From assembly GCA_907163075.1 (NCBI GenBank), contig CAJQTY010000001.1, forward strand, positions 434,001 to 498,000: a DNA stretch of 64,000 nucleotides. The letters are read 5' to 3'. Source of the DNA: an uncultured Rhodocyclaceae bacterium. Its GTDB lineage: Bacteria; Pseudomonadota; Gammaproteobacteria; Burkholderiales; Rhodocyclaceae. Both the position numbers and the translations under genes were made by a program. This document shows, piece after piece, positions 18,573 to 26,618 of this stretch. Position 1 is the stretch's first letter; the number at the start of each line of letters is the position of its first letter. The notes below the pieces were generated by a model, which saw only the letters and a program-made list of their open reading frames with translations, made no database searches and was not told the DNA's origin.

Positions 18573-19133
18573 ATGAGCAAGGCATTTATCCGGGAAACCG
18601 ACAGCGACGACGAGGACGATCTCGAACCGGCGAATCAGCTTCCGCCGGGCACCCGAAATTACATCACGCCAGGGGGCTACGCGCGCATCAAGGAGGAACT
18701 TGAGCATCTGCTGCTGACCGAGCGCCCCCATGTTGTCGAGGTCGTGCATTGGGCGGCGTCCAACGGGGACCGCTCCGAGAATGGCGACTACATTTACGGC
18801 AAAAAGCGTTTGCGCGAGATCGATCGGCGCATCCGTTTTCTGACCAAGCGGCTCGACCTGGCGGAAGTCGTCGACCCGGCGCGGCAGGGAAATGCAGACC
18901 AGGTGTTTTTCGGGGCGACAGTCACGATCGGCGACGAACACGGGGTTGAACAAACCTATCAGATCGTCGGCGTAGACGAGACCGACTTCACACGTGGACG
19001 AATCAGTTGGGTGTCACCAATGGCGCGAGCGCTGCTCAAGGCCCGCGCAGGTGATCTGGTACGTTTCCAGAGCCCCGCTGGCTGGCGGGAAGTTGAGGTC
19101 TTGAGCATCGAATACGTGAGCATCGAAGCATGA
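18573..19133 (+). CDS. greB: Transcription elongation factor GreB
   Basis: Rescues backtracked RNA polymerase by stimulating transcript cleavage. The N-terminal coiled coil has YITPGGYARIKEELEHLL and the acidic tip SNGDRSENGDYIYGKKRLREIDRRIRFL; the C-terminal FKBP-like domain has VFFGATVTIGDEHG and ISWVSPMARALLKA. KRL after YGK is the GreB signature. An acidic N-terminal extension (DSDDEDD) precedes the core. 186 residues from the ATG at 18573. A tRNA gene follows. Confidence 0.95.
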   Translation: MSKAFIRETDSDDEDDLEPANQLPPGTRNYITPGGYARIKEELEHLLLTERPHVVEVVHWAASNGDRSENGDYIYGKKRLREIDRRIRFLTKRLDLAEVVDPARQGNADQVFFGATVTIGDEHGVEQTYQIVGVDETDFTRGRISWVSPMARALLKARAGDLVRFQSPAGWREVEVLSIEYVSIEA

Positions 19134-19225
19134 CAAACGCCCGCCAGCCAAACTCCGGCAGCCCTCAGCAATTTGCTGCAACGGCGCTTCCGGCGCACGA
19201 GCATGAAGAAAGCTGGAAAAAGAGC

Positions 19226-19254
19226 TTGAGCTAAATGAAACAACTTTGTACAAT
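19226..19254 (+). promoter_or_regulatory. Promoter of tRNA-Arg
   Basis: TTGAGC, 17-base spacer, TACAAT, then a G/C-containing discriminator (GCGAGCC). The tRNA begins 21 bases after the -10. Good sigma70 architecture. Confidence 0.75.
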
Positions 19255-19275
19255 GCGAGCCTTCAAAAACGCAAA

Positions 19276-19352
19276 GCGCCCGTAGCTCAGCTGGATAGAG
19301 TACTTGGCTACGAACCAAGGGGTCGGGCGTTCGAATCGCTCCGGGCGCGCCA
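19276..19352 (+). tRNA. tRNA-Arg (ACG)
   Basis: Full cloverleaf: acceptor GCGCCCG (19276) paired with CGGGCGC (19342-19348), discriminator G, encoded CCA (19350-19352). Anticodon stem CTTGG/CCAAG around CTACGAA, giving anticodon ACG. T arm GGGCG-TTCGAAT-CGCTC. 77 bases. It reads CGU/CGC/CGA codons after A34 deamination. It borders the Dlt-like cassette, a common position for integrated islands. Confidence 0.95.
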
Positions 19353-19370
19353 GAATAACGGTGCACAATC

Positions 19371-19410
19371 AAACAAACAGGCCAATCTTCGGATTGGCCT
19401 GTTTGTTTTT
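19371..19410 (+). terminator. Rho-independent terminator after tRNA-Arg
   Basis: Long stem (AAACAAACAGGCCAAT / ATTGGCCTGTTTGTTT) with loop CTTCGG, then further T residues. Confidence 0.85.
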
Positions 19411-19524
19411 CAGCGGCCAGATCGTGTTCTGGTATCCGTTTCAGGCGAGCACCTTGTGAGTGAGCGGGAGACATGGCGCAGCGAGGCTATCTATATTGAT
19501 AGCTATTCATAATGGCCAGGAGCG

Positions 19525-19541
19525 GTCATTCCGGCGGATCC
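19525..19541 (+). repeat. Truncated REP-like element
   Basis: GTCATTCCGGCGGATCC shares the first 12 bases with the element at 17371 and then diverges. It lies in the 250-base space between the tRNA terminator and the carrier-protein gene, which otherwise holds no recognisable gene. Confidence 0.45.
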
Positions 19542-19659
19542 AAATGAGATGCGCTGAATGACTGAAAACTGATCTGCAAGCTGTCATTCAGCCGACACTC
19601 TGAGCAGGAGAGAGAGGACGATATCGATTGGCCAGGAAATCCGTGGCGATTCAGCTTGC

Positions 19660-19914
19660 TCAGGAAGCGATTTTGGAATCGACAAGTTGCTCCAGTGCAT
19701 TAACCGAATCGACAAGTGCAACATCGAATTCGAAATCGGAAAAATCAAGACGGAAGGCCTCCTCAAGGAACATGACGAGATTCATCATGGAGAACGAATC
19801 AAGTCGTCCACTTGAGAACAGCGATTCGCCATCTGAAAAGCCTTGGTGATCACCATGTTTTTTCAAAGTCTCCTGTATGAAATCACGAAGTTTCTGCTTT
19901 GAGTTTTTATCCAT
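19660..19914 (-). CDS. Acyl/peptidyl carrier protein, DltC-like
   Basis: An 84-residue carrier protein. The phosphopantetheine-accepting Ser is residue 40 in GRLDSFSMMNLVMFLEE (DSF in place of the usual DSL or DSM). It lies last in a three-gene minus-strand operon with an adenylation enzyme and an MBOAT acyltransferase, the combination seen in D-alanylation (dlt) systems. Its ATG overlaps the MBOAT stop by one base. It probably holds the activated acyl or aminoacyl group as a thioester. Confidence 0.85.
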   Translation of the reverse strand: MDKNSKQKLRDFIQETLKKHGDHQGFSDGESLFSSGRLDSFSMMNLVMFLEEAFRLDFSDFEFDVALVDSVNALEQLVDSKIAS

Positions 19915-21404
19915 TAGAACACCCCAAATTGGTTCGCCATGAACGACAGCAGTTCATGTAGCGTGTGCTTGCGGGAACCATCGCTGAATACATGCATGCA
20001 GACAACGAAGGACCAGACGAAGAAGAAGGAATACAGCCGGCCAATGGGCGTCGCAGCGGGCTTAATCCCCATGCTCACCCTGACCTGGGAAAACCCGACG
20101 CCGATGGCCAGCAAGAGCGCATAGAAAGCATAACTTGCATAGCTGTGCAAGGTCGGGACAAAACCTTGCGTCGCGACAAGGTCGATGTCACGAACAAAAT
20201 GCCACAGCGCATTGCCTACACCGGCTGCCATAAATGTCGCGAAGAACATCCGTGCACGCGGATGGCCGCGAAACATCTTGAAGAATGTCGGGATGAAGAA
20301 GAAATCAACCAGAAATTCCTTGAAGTAGTAATGGAACCTGTTGAAGTAATCCATCAGTGTCCGTGATTCGAGTGGCCGCCACGATCCGCGCGGCAACCGA
20401 TAGCCCGCAAGCCGTGCTATGCCGACAAATAAGTGAGCCCAGATCGCAATCTGCAAAGAGTACCTGGCCGTCGCCACGATCAACGCAGTCCATGCAATCA
20501 AGCGGGAATACGGGTTGCCGGCTAGGAACCCATCAATGGCTCGCTCTACGCTTGGAATCGGCAACGGTACTTCAAACAACCAGCCCAATCCATCCCTGAT
20601 CGCGAACAAGATGTTTGCCCACAGCAGTAGCTTGATGGCTTTGAGTTGGGTGATTGCAAGATCAACCGGATTCTGAGCCAGATGCTTTCGCAGGAATGCC
20701 GCACCCTTGTTAAAAGAAAGATAGCTAGGGCTCCAGAATGGGCGCAATACGCCCATCTGCAGCGTCATCGGCCCTGGCGACTTTGCCCGCTGATCAACGA
20801 TGGCGTAAGGGATAAACCAAAGGTAAGGCGTCAGGACGAAAATTGCAGACCAAAGGATGGCTCTTGGCAAACCATGGACGAGATCCACGCTGCCAACCCC
20901 GCAAAGCAGGCCCTCCAACGCGAGCATCGATAGCAGAGGTCTCCGTGCTAGAAATGATTCGGGGGAACGACGCACCCATTGCAAAGTCATGCCTGTGGCA
21001 AGCGCGAGAAGCAGAAGGAAAAATATCGCTACCGGGACCGAGGGGAATTCGCCCAGATTCTCCTTCGCCACGACAGCGACGATATTATCCAGAGTATCGT
21101 TGTCACCCGTTGCCGTGCCGACGAAGGCCGTCGCCCAGGTGGCTGAAAATAGCGCAGGATTGCGCCAATCGGACTTTGCAGTTGCGGCCATGGCGGCAAT
21201 GATGGCAATGGTCGCCGCCCAGACGCCAAAATGTGGCGCGACGGCCGCCAAGGCGCCCAGCGCGATCACCAGTCGTCCAGTAGATGACTGAGCCCATGTG
21301 ACAAATTGCGCTGACTGGTCGATGGCGAAAAAGCGACGCAAGCCGGTGCTTTGCGAGGTTTGGACTGCTTCTCCCGGAGCCGTCCGTCCGGTCGCATTGC
21401 TCAC
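19914..21404 (-). CDS. MBOAT-family membrane acyltransferase, DltB-like
   Basis: A 496-residue polytopic membrane protein (about ten hydrophobic helices) with the late-MBOAT segment RTLMDYFNRFHYYFKEFLV and a candidate catalytic His in GNALWHFVRD (residue ~402), plus a second His in CMHVFSD near the C-terminus. It is DltB-like by context: between a DltA-like adenylation enzyme (4-base overlap) and a carrier protein (1-base overlap). It would move a carrier-bound group across or at the membrane to an unknown acceptor. No DltD-like gene is adjacent. Sequence divergence from DltB appears high. Confidence 0.7.
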   Translation of the reverse strand: MSNATGRTAPGEAVQTSQSTGLRRFFAIDQSAQFVTWAQSSTGRLVIALGALAAVAPHFGVWAATIAIIAAMAATAKSDWRNPALFSATWATAFVGTATGDNDTLDNIVAVVAKENLGEFPSVPVAIFFLLLLALATGMTLQWVRRSPESFLARRPLLSMLALEGLLCGVGSVDLVHGLPRAILWSAIFVLTPYLWFIPYAIVDQRAKSPGPMTLQMGVLRPFWSPSYLSFNKGAAFLRKHLAQNPVDLAITQLKAIKLLLWANILFAIRDGLGWLFEVPLPIPSVERAIDGFLAGNPYSRLIAWTALIVATARYSLQIAIWAHLFVGIARLAGYRLPRGSWRPLESRTLMDYFNRFHYYFKEFLVDFFFIPTFFKMFRGHPRARMFFATFMAAGVGNALWHFVRDIDLVATQGFVPTLHSYASYAFYALLLAIGVGFSQVRVSMGIKPAATPIGRLYSFFFVWSFVVCMHVFSDGSRKHTLHELLSFMANQFGVF

Positions 21405-22981
21405 GACGCCGACGCCTCCAAGATTAGGCGCAGCGCGCGCCGATCAACCTTACCACTTGTATTGAGCGGCATTTCCTCAAGGGCAATCACGCGGTTTGGG
21501 ACCATATAGGGCGGAAGTCTAGCTTTCATCGCATCGATCACATGGTCTGCACTGAGCCCGGAAACCCCTACAAAACTGACGATCCCACGTGCCATCCCAT
21601 CTGCCAGCGGCCATGCAACGGAGCCGACGAGATCGTTACCCGTTACGACGCGAAGGTGAGCGTCGATTTCTTCTAGTTCAACGCGGTAGCCCAACACCTT
21701 GACCTGGTTGTCGATCCGACCCAGACAATGAAATTTCCCGCTGGCATCCCTGAAAGCCACATCACCCGTCCGATACCAGCGCTTGCCATCAACCAGCGGA
21801 AAACGTTGTCCGGTCAGTTCGGGCGCATTCAGGTAGCCTTCGGCCAACTGCGCACCGGCAATAACGAGCTCTCCGTGCGTGCCCTCGTCAACGGACTTGC
21901 CATCTGCATCCACGATCATCGCTTCATTGCCCGGCAATGGGTTGCCGATGGCCACCAAATGGCGCCCTGGCGTCAGTGGCAGTGGATTGCTGACCGTTTG
22001 TTCGAGGCAGAAAACGGTAGCTTCCGTCGGCCCGTAGAGGTTCACGATCTTGCTGTTTGGAGCCGCGCTCTGCCAGGTAATGACAGTGCTTTCCGGAAGT
22101 TGCTCGCCGCCGAACACCGTAAGGCGAATACCATCTAGACTATCCGGTTTGAGCGCCTTCACCTGACGCAGCATGCCAGCGAGTGATGGCACCGAGTTCC
22201 AAATGGTCAGGCGGGATTCGCGGACGAACTTGACTGCATTCATGACCGCAGTGGGTGGAAGGATGAACAAGGCAGCACCGGCCTCCCAGGTGGAGAACAT
22301 GTTGTGCACGGAGAAATCAAAACTCAGTTCGCAAGTTTCCAGAGCCCGATCAGAAGCAACCAAACCCAAATGCCGAGTAATCATCCGCACATACTGACAG
22401 ACCGAGCCCACCGTGATCATGACGCCTTTCGGAACGCCGGTAGTCCCAGAAGTAAAAATGATGTAGGCGGTATCGGAGGGCTCCATGGCTGCAGGAGGAT
22501 CCGGGACGACGACTGGCAAAGCAGCCAAATTGACGATCTCGCAACGCTCGCCGGCCAGACCGACTGGCGTTTGCCCGGCATGGATGATCAGCTGAGGGCA
22601 AGCGTTAAGGACCTTGGGGCTTAGCAGCTTAGCACCCTCATCGTCAGTGACAATCGCGGAAAGGCCGCACTGTTCTAGCATTGCCACGATCCGATCTTCT
22701 GGTTGTTTGAGACCGATAGGAACATAGGTTGCGCCGGCCCAACTGGCGCCGAGCAGCGCCACGCATGCATCAACGCATCGCGAGGCCAGAATGCCGACAC
22801 GAGGCGGCCGCCCGTTGCTACGCCCGAACCGGGGGCTGAGTTTTAGGCACTCTGCCAGTCGCGCAGCCCGTTCTGCCAATTGCCCGTAGGATAGGGAATG
22901 TGTTTTACAGATTACCGCAGGAGAGTCGGGTCTTTCCAGACTGTGCCGATAAATGGCTGATGCAAGATTGCTGTTGTGCAT
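21401..22981 (-). CDS. Amino-acid adenylation enzyme, DltA-like
   Basis: A 526-residue stand-alone adenylation domain. Core motifs: A3 FTSGTTGVPKGV, A5 NLYGPTEATV, A7 WYRTGDVA, A8 GRIDNQVKVLGYRVELEEID, A10 NTSGKVDRRAL. The A4 region is FDFSVHN, and its Asp is the residue that binds the alpha-amino group in amino-acid-activating members, so an amino acid substrate is likely. It would load the carrier protein encoded two genes downstream. The ATG at 22981 lacks a clear Shine-Dalgarno site (a T-run precedes it). Base composition looks less GC-rich than the flanks. Confidence 0.88.
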   Translation of the reverse strand: MHNSNLASAIYRHSLERPDSPAVICKTHSLSYGQLAERAARLAECLKLSPRFGRSNGRPPRVGILASRCVDACVALLGASWAGATYVPIGLKQPEDRIVAMLEQCGLSAIVTDDEGAKLLSPKVLNACPQLIIHAGQTPVGLAGERCEIVNLAALPVVVPDPPAAMEPSDTAYIIFTSGTTGVPKGVMITVGSVCQYVRMITRHLGLVASDRALETCELSFDFSVHNMFSTWEAGAALFILPPTAVMNAVKFVRESRLTIWNSVPSLAGMLRQVKALKPDSLDGIRLTVFGGEQLPESTVITWQSAAPNSKIVNLYGPTEATVFCLEQTVSNPLPLTPGRHLVAIGNPLPGNEAMIVDADGKSVDEGTHGELVIAGAQLAEGYLNAPELTGQRFPLVDGKRWYRTGDVAFRDASGKFHCLGRIDNQVKVLGYRVELEEIDAHLRVVTGNDLVGSVAWPLADGMARGIVSFVGVSGLSADHVIDAMKARLPPYMVPNRVIALEEMPLNTSGKVDRRALRLILEASAS

Positions 22982-23251
22982 TGTGCAAAAAAAACCCGAA
23001 AAACCCGTGCCGTATTCACCGTGGCGTGGATGTAAATTGTTGATGGGGACAATCTTTCTCCCAATTGTTGCTATTGCCTACCTGACCGGCGATTTCTCCG
23101 AGGCCGACTGCGATGACTCGTCCTGATTAGGTATCGTATGCCAAGCACTTCAATTCGATTTCTATAGCAGAATAGGAGCTTATGGCAGCTCAGGCAATTG
23201 TGTCGCTTACAAGTTCAGCCGCCCACACAGGGTATGGCTCCGCCAGAAGAT
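22982..23251. other. Intergenic region upstream of the Dlt-like cassette
   Basis: Holds the cassette promoter (not resolved) and a plus-strand start with a good site: AGGAGCTT before ATG 23182, opening a ~52-codon frame (MAAQAIVSLTSSAAHTGYGS...) that runs into the IS remnant and stops. That frame may be the 5' stump of a gene cut by the insertion. It matches no family I know. Confidence 0.3.
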
Positions 23252-23530
23252 TTACGTGCGGCGTAATTTCCCACAATGTCGGCGATGCATGTCACACTTC
23301 GCGGCAAACCCGTCTGTATCGTGATCAATGCCCACATTGACCCAGCCGGTATTGGCCGTCAGATCATAAACGCCGTAGGGGGCGACCTTCCCCAAGTCAG
23401 GATCAATGACGTCATGAACCAGGACTTCCATCGCCGCCCACATGCGCAAGCTTGCTTCGCCCAGCCGTCCGGACAGCGCTTGATTCTTCGCCTCGATCAG
23501 CGCCAGATCACCCCTGGCTGCATCAAGGCA
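23252..23530 (-). pseudogene. Degenerate ISAzo13-family transposase fragment
   Basis: The minus-strand frame reads LALIEAKNQALSGRLGEASL then RMWAAMEVLVHDVIDPDLGK and VAPYGVYDLTANTGWVNVG then IDHDTDGFA. The last part matches the ISAzo13 transposase core (xxPYGVYDxxxNxGxVNVGxDHDTxxFA); the first resembles its N-terminus. The two parts are normally well apart, so a large internal deletion is inferred. The frame then runs into unrelated sequence. No intact copy is in the window. Confidence 0.7.
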
Positions 23531-23701
23531 AAGAATCCGTATTGTTCACGTTATATTTGCTTGACGCCTTATCGATTCTGGACGTAATAGCCGCTGCTGT
23601 CCGACTGTTCCGCATCGTGCGAAGGGGCATGCGAGTCGGAAGCTTTCACCGGGATCAATGATGCCAACGATTAATCGCTGTACTTACTCAAAGGGAAAAC
23701 G

Positions 23702-24520
23702 ATGAAAACACCACGCAACGACAAACAAGCGGTTGATGTCCGCATCCTGGGGATTGCCGTTCTCACCGGCTGCACGCTGCTTACGGGTTGCGCCGGCGAC
23801 GGTTCCGCTCTGGGCAGCGGCACGAACATTACCGCCTCCGACAAGTCGCGCATGACGCAAAGCGGCTTTCTGTCCGACTACGCGCGCCTGAAGCCGGCAC
23901 CGTGGAGCGATGGAATCGAATGCTGGCGCGTCCCCAGCCTTGATGCGAAGAGCTACAACAAAATCATGATCTCGCGCATCGTCGTGTCGATCGCGCCGCC
24001 CAAGGACAAGGAGCAGGTGCAGACGATCGATCCGAGCGACCTCAAGACGCTCACCGATTACTTCCACGGCGCGCTGGAGAAATCCCTGAAACCACAGATG
24101 CAACTGGTGGAAAAGACCGGTCCGGGGGTCGTGGTACTGCGTATCGCACTGACGCATCTGGTGCCGACGACGGTCAGCGACAGCGTCATGGGCACACTAA
24201 TTCCCTACGCCTTCATCGCCGAAGCGGGTTCGGGTGCAGCCACCGGCCGGCCCGCCGGGTCCACCCCTTACATGGGCGAAACGGGCATGGAGATGCAGTT
24301 CCGCGACGGCGCCTCGGGCACGGTACTCGCCGAGTGCAGGGATACCGAGGTCGGGCGCAAGTACGCCGCGGACACGAGTTCTGGTGCGGGCGGCGCGGCG
24401 CAGACCTGGGCCGGCGGCTACCTGAACTCGTTCCAGGCTTGGTCGTACGCCAAGAACGCCTTCGACAAATGGTCTGCACTTGTCGCGTTGCGCATCGCTC
24501 AGTTGCGCGGCGTCCATTGA
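23702..24520 (+). CDS. DUF3313 family lipoprotein
   Basis: A 272-residue lipoprotein with lipobox LTGC in LLTGCAGDGS, after an atypically long polar N-region (MKTPRNDKQAVDVR). DUF3313 marks: SGFLSDYARLKPAP near residue 55 and a long mixed alpha/beta body ending WAGGYLNSFQAWSYAKNAFDKWS. AAAGGGAAA precedes the ATG. The family is of unknown function in the outer envelope. The following small lipoprotein is 50 bases downstream. Confidence 0.85.
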   Translation: MKTPRNDKQAVDVRILGIAVLTGCTLLTGCAGDGSALGSGTNITASDKSRMTQSGFLSDYARLKPAPWSDGIECWRVPSLDAKSYNKIMISRIVVSIAPPKDKEQVQTIDPSDLKTLTDYFHGALEKSLKPQMQLVEKTGPGVVVLRIALTHLVPTTVSDSVMGTLIPYAFIAEAGSGAATGRPAGSTPYMGETGMEMQFRDGASGTVLAECRDTEVGRKYAADTSSGAGGAAQTWAGGYLNSFQAWSYAKNAFDKWSALVALRIAQLRGVH

Positions 24521-24570
24521 AAATCAAAGTGACCTCGCAAGCCCTTAGTACAACCCCCCGTGGAGGCTCT

Positions 24571-25014
24571 ATGTTCAATAAAATCGCATCCTACCTGTCA
24601 ATCCTTGCTCTCGCCGCAATCCTCGCCGCCTGCGCCACACCCGCAAGTCAGCCGGGCGATATCGATATCCGCACGGGCGTCATCGAACAGATTACGCCGG
24701 TTGAAATGTCTAGCAATCAGCATGCGGGCGTCGGCGCCGTCGTCGGTGGCGTGGCCGGCCTCGGGATCGGCAGCCTGATCGGTGCCGGAACCGGCCGCGA
24801 CGTGGCGATGGTGCTTGGCGCCGTCGGTGGTGCGTTTGCCGGCCATGAAGCTCAGAAGAAGTACGACAAACCGGTGCCGGGTCAGCAGATCATCGTCCGT
24901 ACAAGCAACGGGGTCCTGGTTTCGGTAACCCAGCCCGTCAATGCGAGCCTGTACAAAGGTCAGCGCGTGTATGTCGAAGGCAGCGGCGAAGGGGCACGCG
25001 TCGTCCCCCGCTGA
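24571..25014 (+). CDS. Glycine-zipper 2TM lipoprotein (SlyB/Pcp-like)
   Basis: A 147-residue outer membrane lipoprotein: lipobox LAAC, then the glycine-zipper pair GVGAVVGGVAGLGIGSLIG and VLGAVGGAFAGHEAQKK, and a C-terminal beta part (VRTSNGVLVSVTQP, GQRVYVEGSG). GGAGG lies 6 bases before ATG 24571, which decides the start. SlyB-type proteins support envelope integrity under stress. Followed by a GC-rich hairpin. Confidence 0.9.
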   Translation: MFNKIASYLSILALAAILAACATPASQPGDIDIRTGVIEQITPVEMSSNQHAGVGAVVGGVAGLGIGSLIGAGTGRDVAMVLGAVGGAFAGHEAQKKYDKPVPGQQIIVRTSNGVLVSVTQPVNASLYKGQRVYVEGSGEGARVVPR

Positions 25015-25031
25015 TCGACCTCGGCGCCAAG

Positions 25032-25058
25032 CTCCGGGGTGGCACTGACGCCCCGGAG
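25032..25058 (+). terminator. Hairpin after the glycine-zipper lipoprotein gene
   Basis: Stem CTCCGGGG / CCCCGGAG with an 11-base loop, followed by only TTATT, so it is a weak intrinsic or factor-assisted terminator. Confidence 0.5.
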
Positions 25059-25187
25059 TTATTCCATCGCCCGGAGCAAACACGCGAAGCGACTTGCAGA
25101 CACCACTTCACGCCGCCCCCTGCCACACGCGCGGTCCGGTAGCGCCATCCTGATGAAGTCCAAACGATTCTCGCGCGACTGCCGGCC

Positions 25188-25382
25188 ATGATGCGCGAGG
25201 TAAAATCAATCCCGCTTGGTCGGTTGAACGCGATCGAGGAAGAACTGGAGGCCCTGTCAGGGTGGCTGCTTGAACGTCTCGTCAATGAAATGATCGCGCC
25301 GGACCGAATCAACGGCGTCGCCGTCATCATTTCCCGAATCCGCCTTCTTATCGAGCGCCGACGAAAGTTCAAGCACGCGTAG
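25188..25382 (+). CDS. Small hypothetical protein
   Basis: A 64-residue frame (MMREVKSIPLGRLNAIEEELEAL-type start, ending IRLLIERRRKFKHA) predicted to be largely helical. No Shine-Dalgarno site is evident and no family is recognised. It lies between two envelope-protein genes. It could be a chance frame. Confidence 0.3.
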   Translation: MMREVKSIPLGRLNAIEEELEALSGWLLERLVNEMIAPDRINGVAVIISRIRLLIERRRKFKHA

Positions 25383-25443
25383 TGCATCGTTTCCCGGCGC
25401 GCAATCGCTCGCGCTGGCCCAGGACGAACACGGAGCAATGAGA

Positions 25444-26589
25444 ATGAGATCCATGGTCTGGTCCGCAGTTTTGGCTTTGCTGGCCCTAACGGCGACAGCA
25501 ACCGATTTCGGCGTCCGCGGCGGCTCCGAACCCGCCAACATCGACAAGATTTCCAACTTCCTTCGTCAGGACCCCTACGACCTGGAACTGCTGATCAGCT
25601 TCGGCACCTCCAAAGGGGGCTCGGCGGGCCACCTCGCCCTCGGCATCCGGAACGACGAGTCTGACGATGACCGTGTCTACTCGGCCAACTTCTATGCCGA
25701 CCGGGCGGACGAGCACGAGAGCGGTTTCTATACTGAAAATCTGATGATTGGCGTGCCAAAGAAAGAGTACCTGTTCCGGACCGTCTCCTCGCTCGGTGAA
25801 ACCGCGTCGTTTGGCCTCGACTTCGGCGAGATCTACAAACGATCAGTCGTCGGCGTGCGCGTTTATGGCGTGCCGTCCGACGAGAAGAAAGCCGTCGCCG
25901 CCTACTTCCAGCGCATCAATGACGACTACCGCCAGCGGGCCAGCAACACCGAATACCACGACGGCGAAATCAAATACGATTACATGCATCTCAACTGCGC
26001 CAAGACCATCGGCTCGGCGTTCAGATTCGGTGCCGGGTACAGCGACCTGGAGGTGAGCAGCGCAAAGATCTTCACCCGACGCAGGATAGTCGTGGCCGCC
26101 AGGGCCAATATCCCCACCGAGATGGCAATCAAGCTTATCCGGGAGTGGAACAAGCGCGGGTACGGCATGGACGTGGTGTTGTACAAGAAATACAACGGTT
26201 CGACCTACGAGGATCCGCACGATGAGGAAAAGGTCGCGTTCAAGGACTTGCCCAACCGTTTTCCGTCCGTCCTGTCGCGCGACTTTCGCAGTGACGAAGG
26301 CGCCTACCAGGACTTCGACAACCTCTTTGCCATGTATCTCCTCTACAACATGGGCAAGTACAGCGTGCGCGTGAACGATGAGACGAAGCGCCTTGAAATC
26401 GAAAAGAGCAAGAGCCCGATGGCCTACCCCGAGGCGGCCGAACTGGCCACCCTGAGCGCCAGGTCAGACAGCAAGAACTTCCGCCTGCTCCGTCGCTTCC
26501 TGCCCAAGGGGATACCGATCGGGGAAGCCGCCGACAACACTCACCTTTACGACTTTTCGGACGACAGCGACAAAGCGATCACGCCCTGA
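25444..26589 (+). CDS. Exported hypothetical protein with a possible permuted NlpC/P60-like fold
   Basis: A 381-residue protein with a signal peptide (MVWSAVLALLALTATA). An early His in GGSAGHLALGI and a later Cys in HLNCAKTIGSAFRFGAGY resemble the His-then-Cys order of circularly permuted NlpC/P60 (papain-like) domains such as DUF4105/Lnb N-terminal and YiiX-like proteins. This is inference from two motifs only. The start at 25444 has GGAG 8 bases upstream; an in-frame ATG at 25438 is too close to that site. Function unknown, periplasmic or cell-surface. Confidence 0.65.
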   Translation: MRSMVWSAVLALLALTATATDFGVRGGSEPANIDKISNFLRQDPYDLELLISFGTSKGGSAGHLALGIRNDESDDDRVYSANFYADRADEHESGFYTENLMIGVPKKEYLFRTVSSLGETASFGLDFGEIYKRSVVGVRVYGVPSDEKKAVAAYFQRINDDYRQRASNTEYHDGEIKYDYMHLNCAKTIGSAFRFGAGYSDLEVSSAKIFTRRRIVVAARANIPTEMAIKLIREWNKRGYGMDVVLYKKYNGSTYEDPHDEEKVAFKDLPNRFPSVLSRDFRSDEGAYQDFDNLFAMYLLYNMGKYSVRVNDETKRLEIEKSKSPMAYPEAAELATLSARSDSKNFRLLRRFLPKGIPIGEAADNTHLYDFSDDSDKAITP

Positions 26590-26618
26590 TCGACGAGATT
26601 GTGCGATATGCTTTAGCG

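Noticed and set aside
19246-19512. 88-codon frame across the tRNA-Arg region
   Set aside because: It is a translation of the tRNA gene and its terminator (the familiar VAQLDRVxGYEPRGRxFESLRA artefact).
22982-23701. Search for a duplicated tRNA-Arg 3' end as an attachment site on the far side of the Dlt-like cassette
   Set aside because: No copy of the T-arm/acceptor sequence was found by eye, so no att site is annotated.
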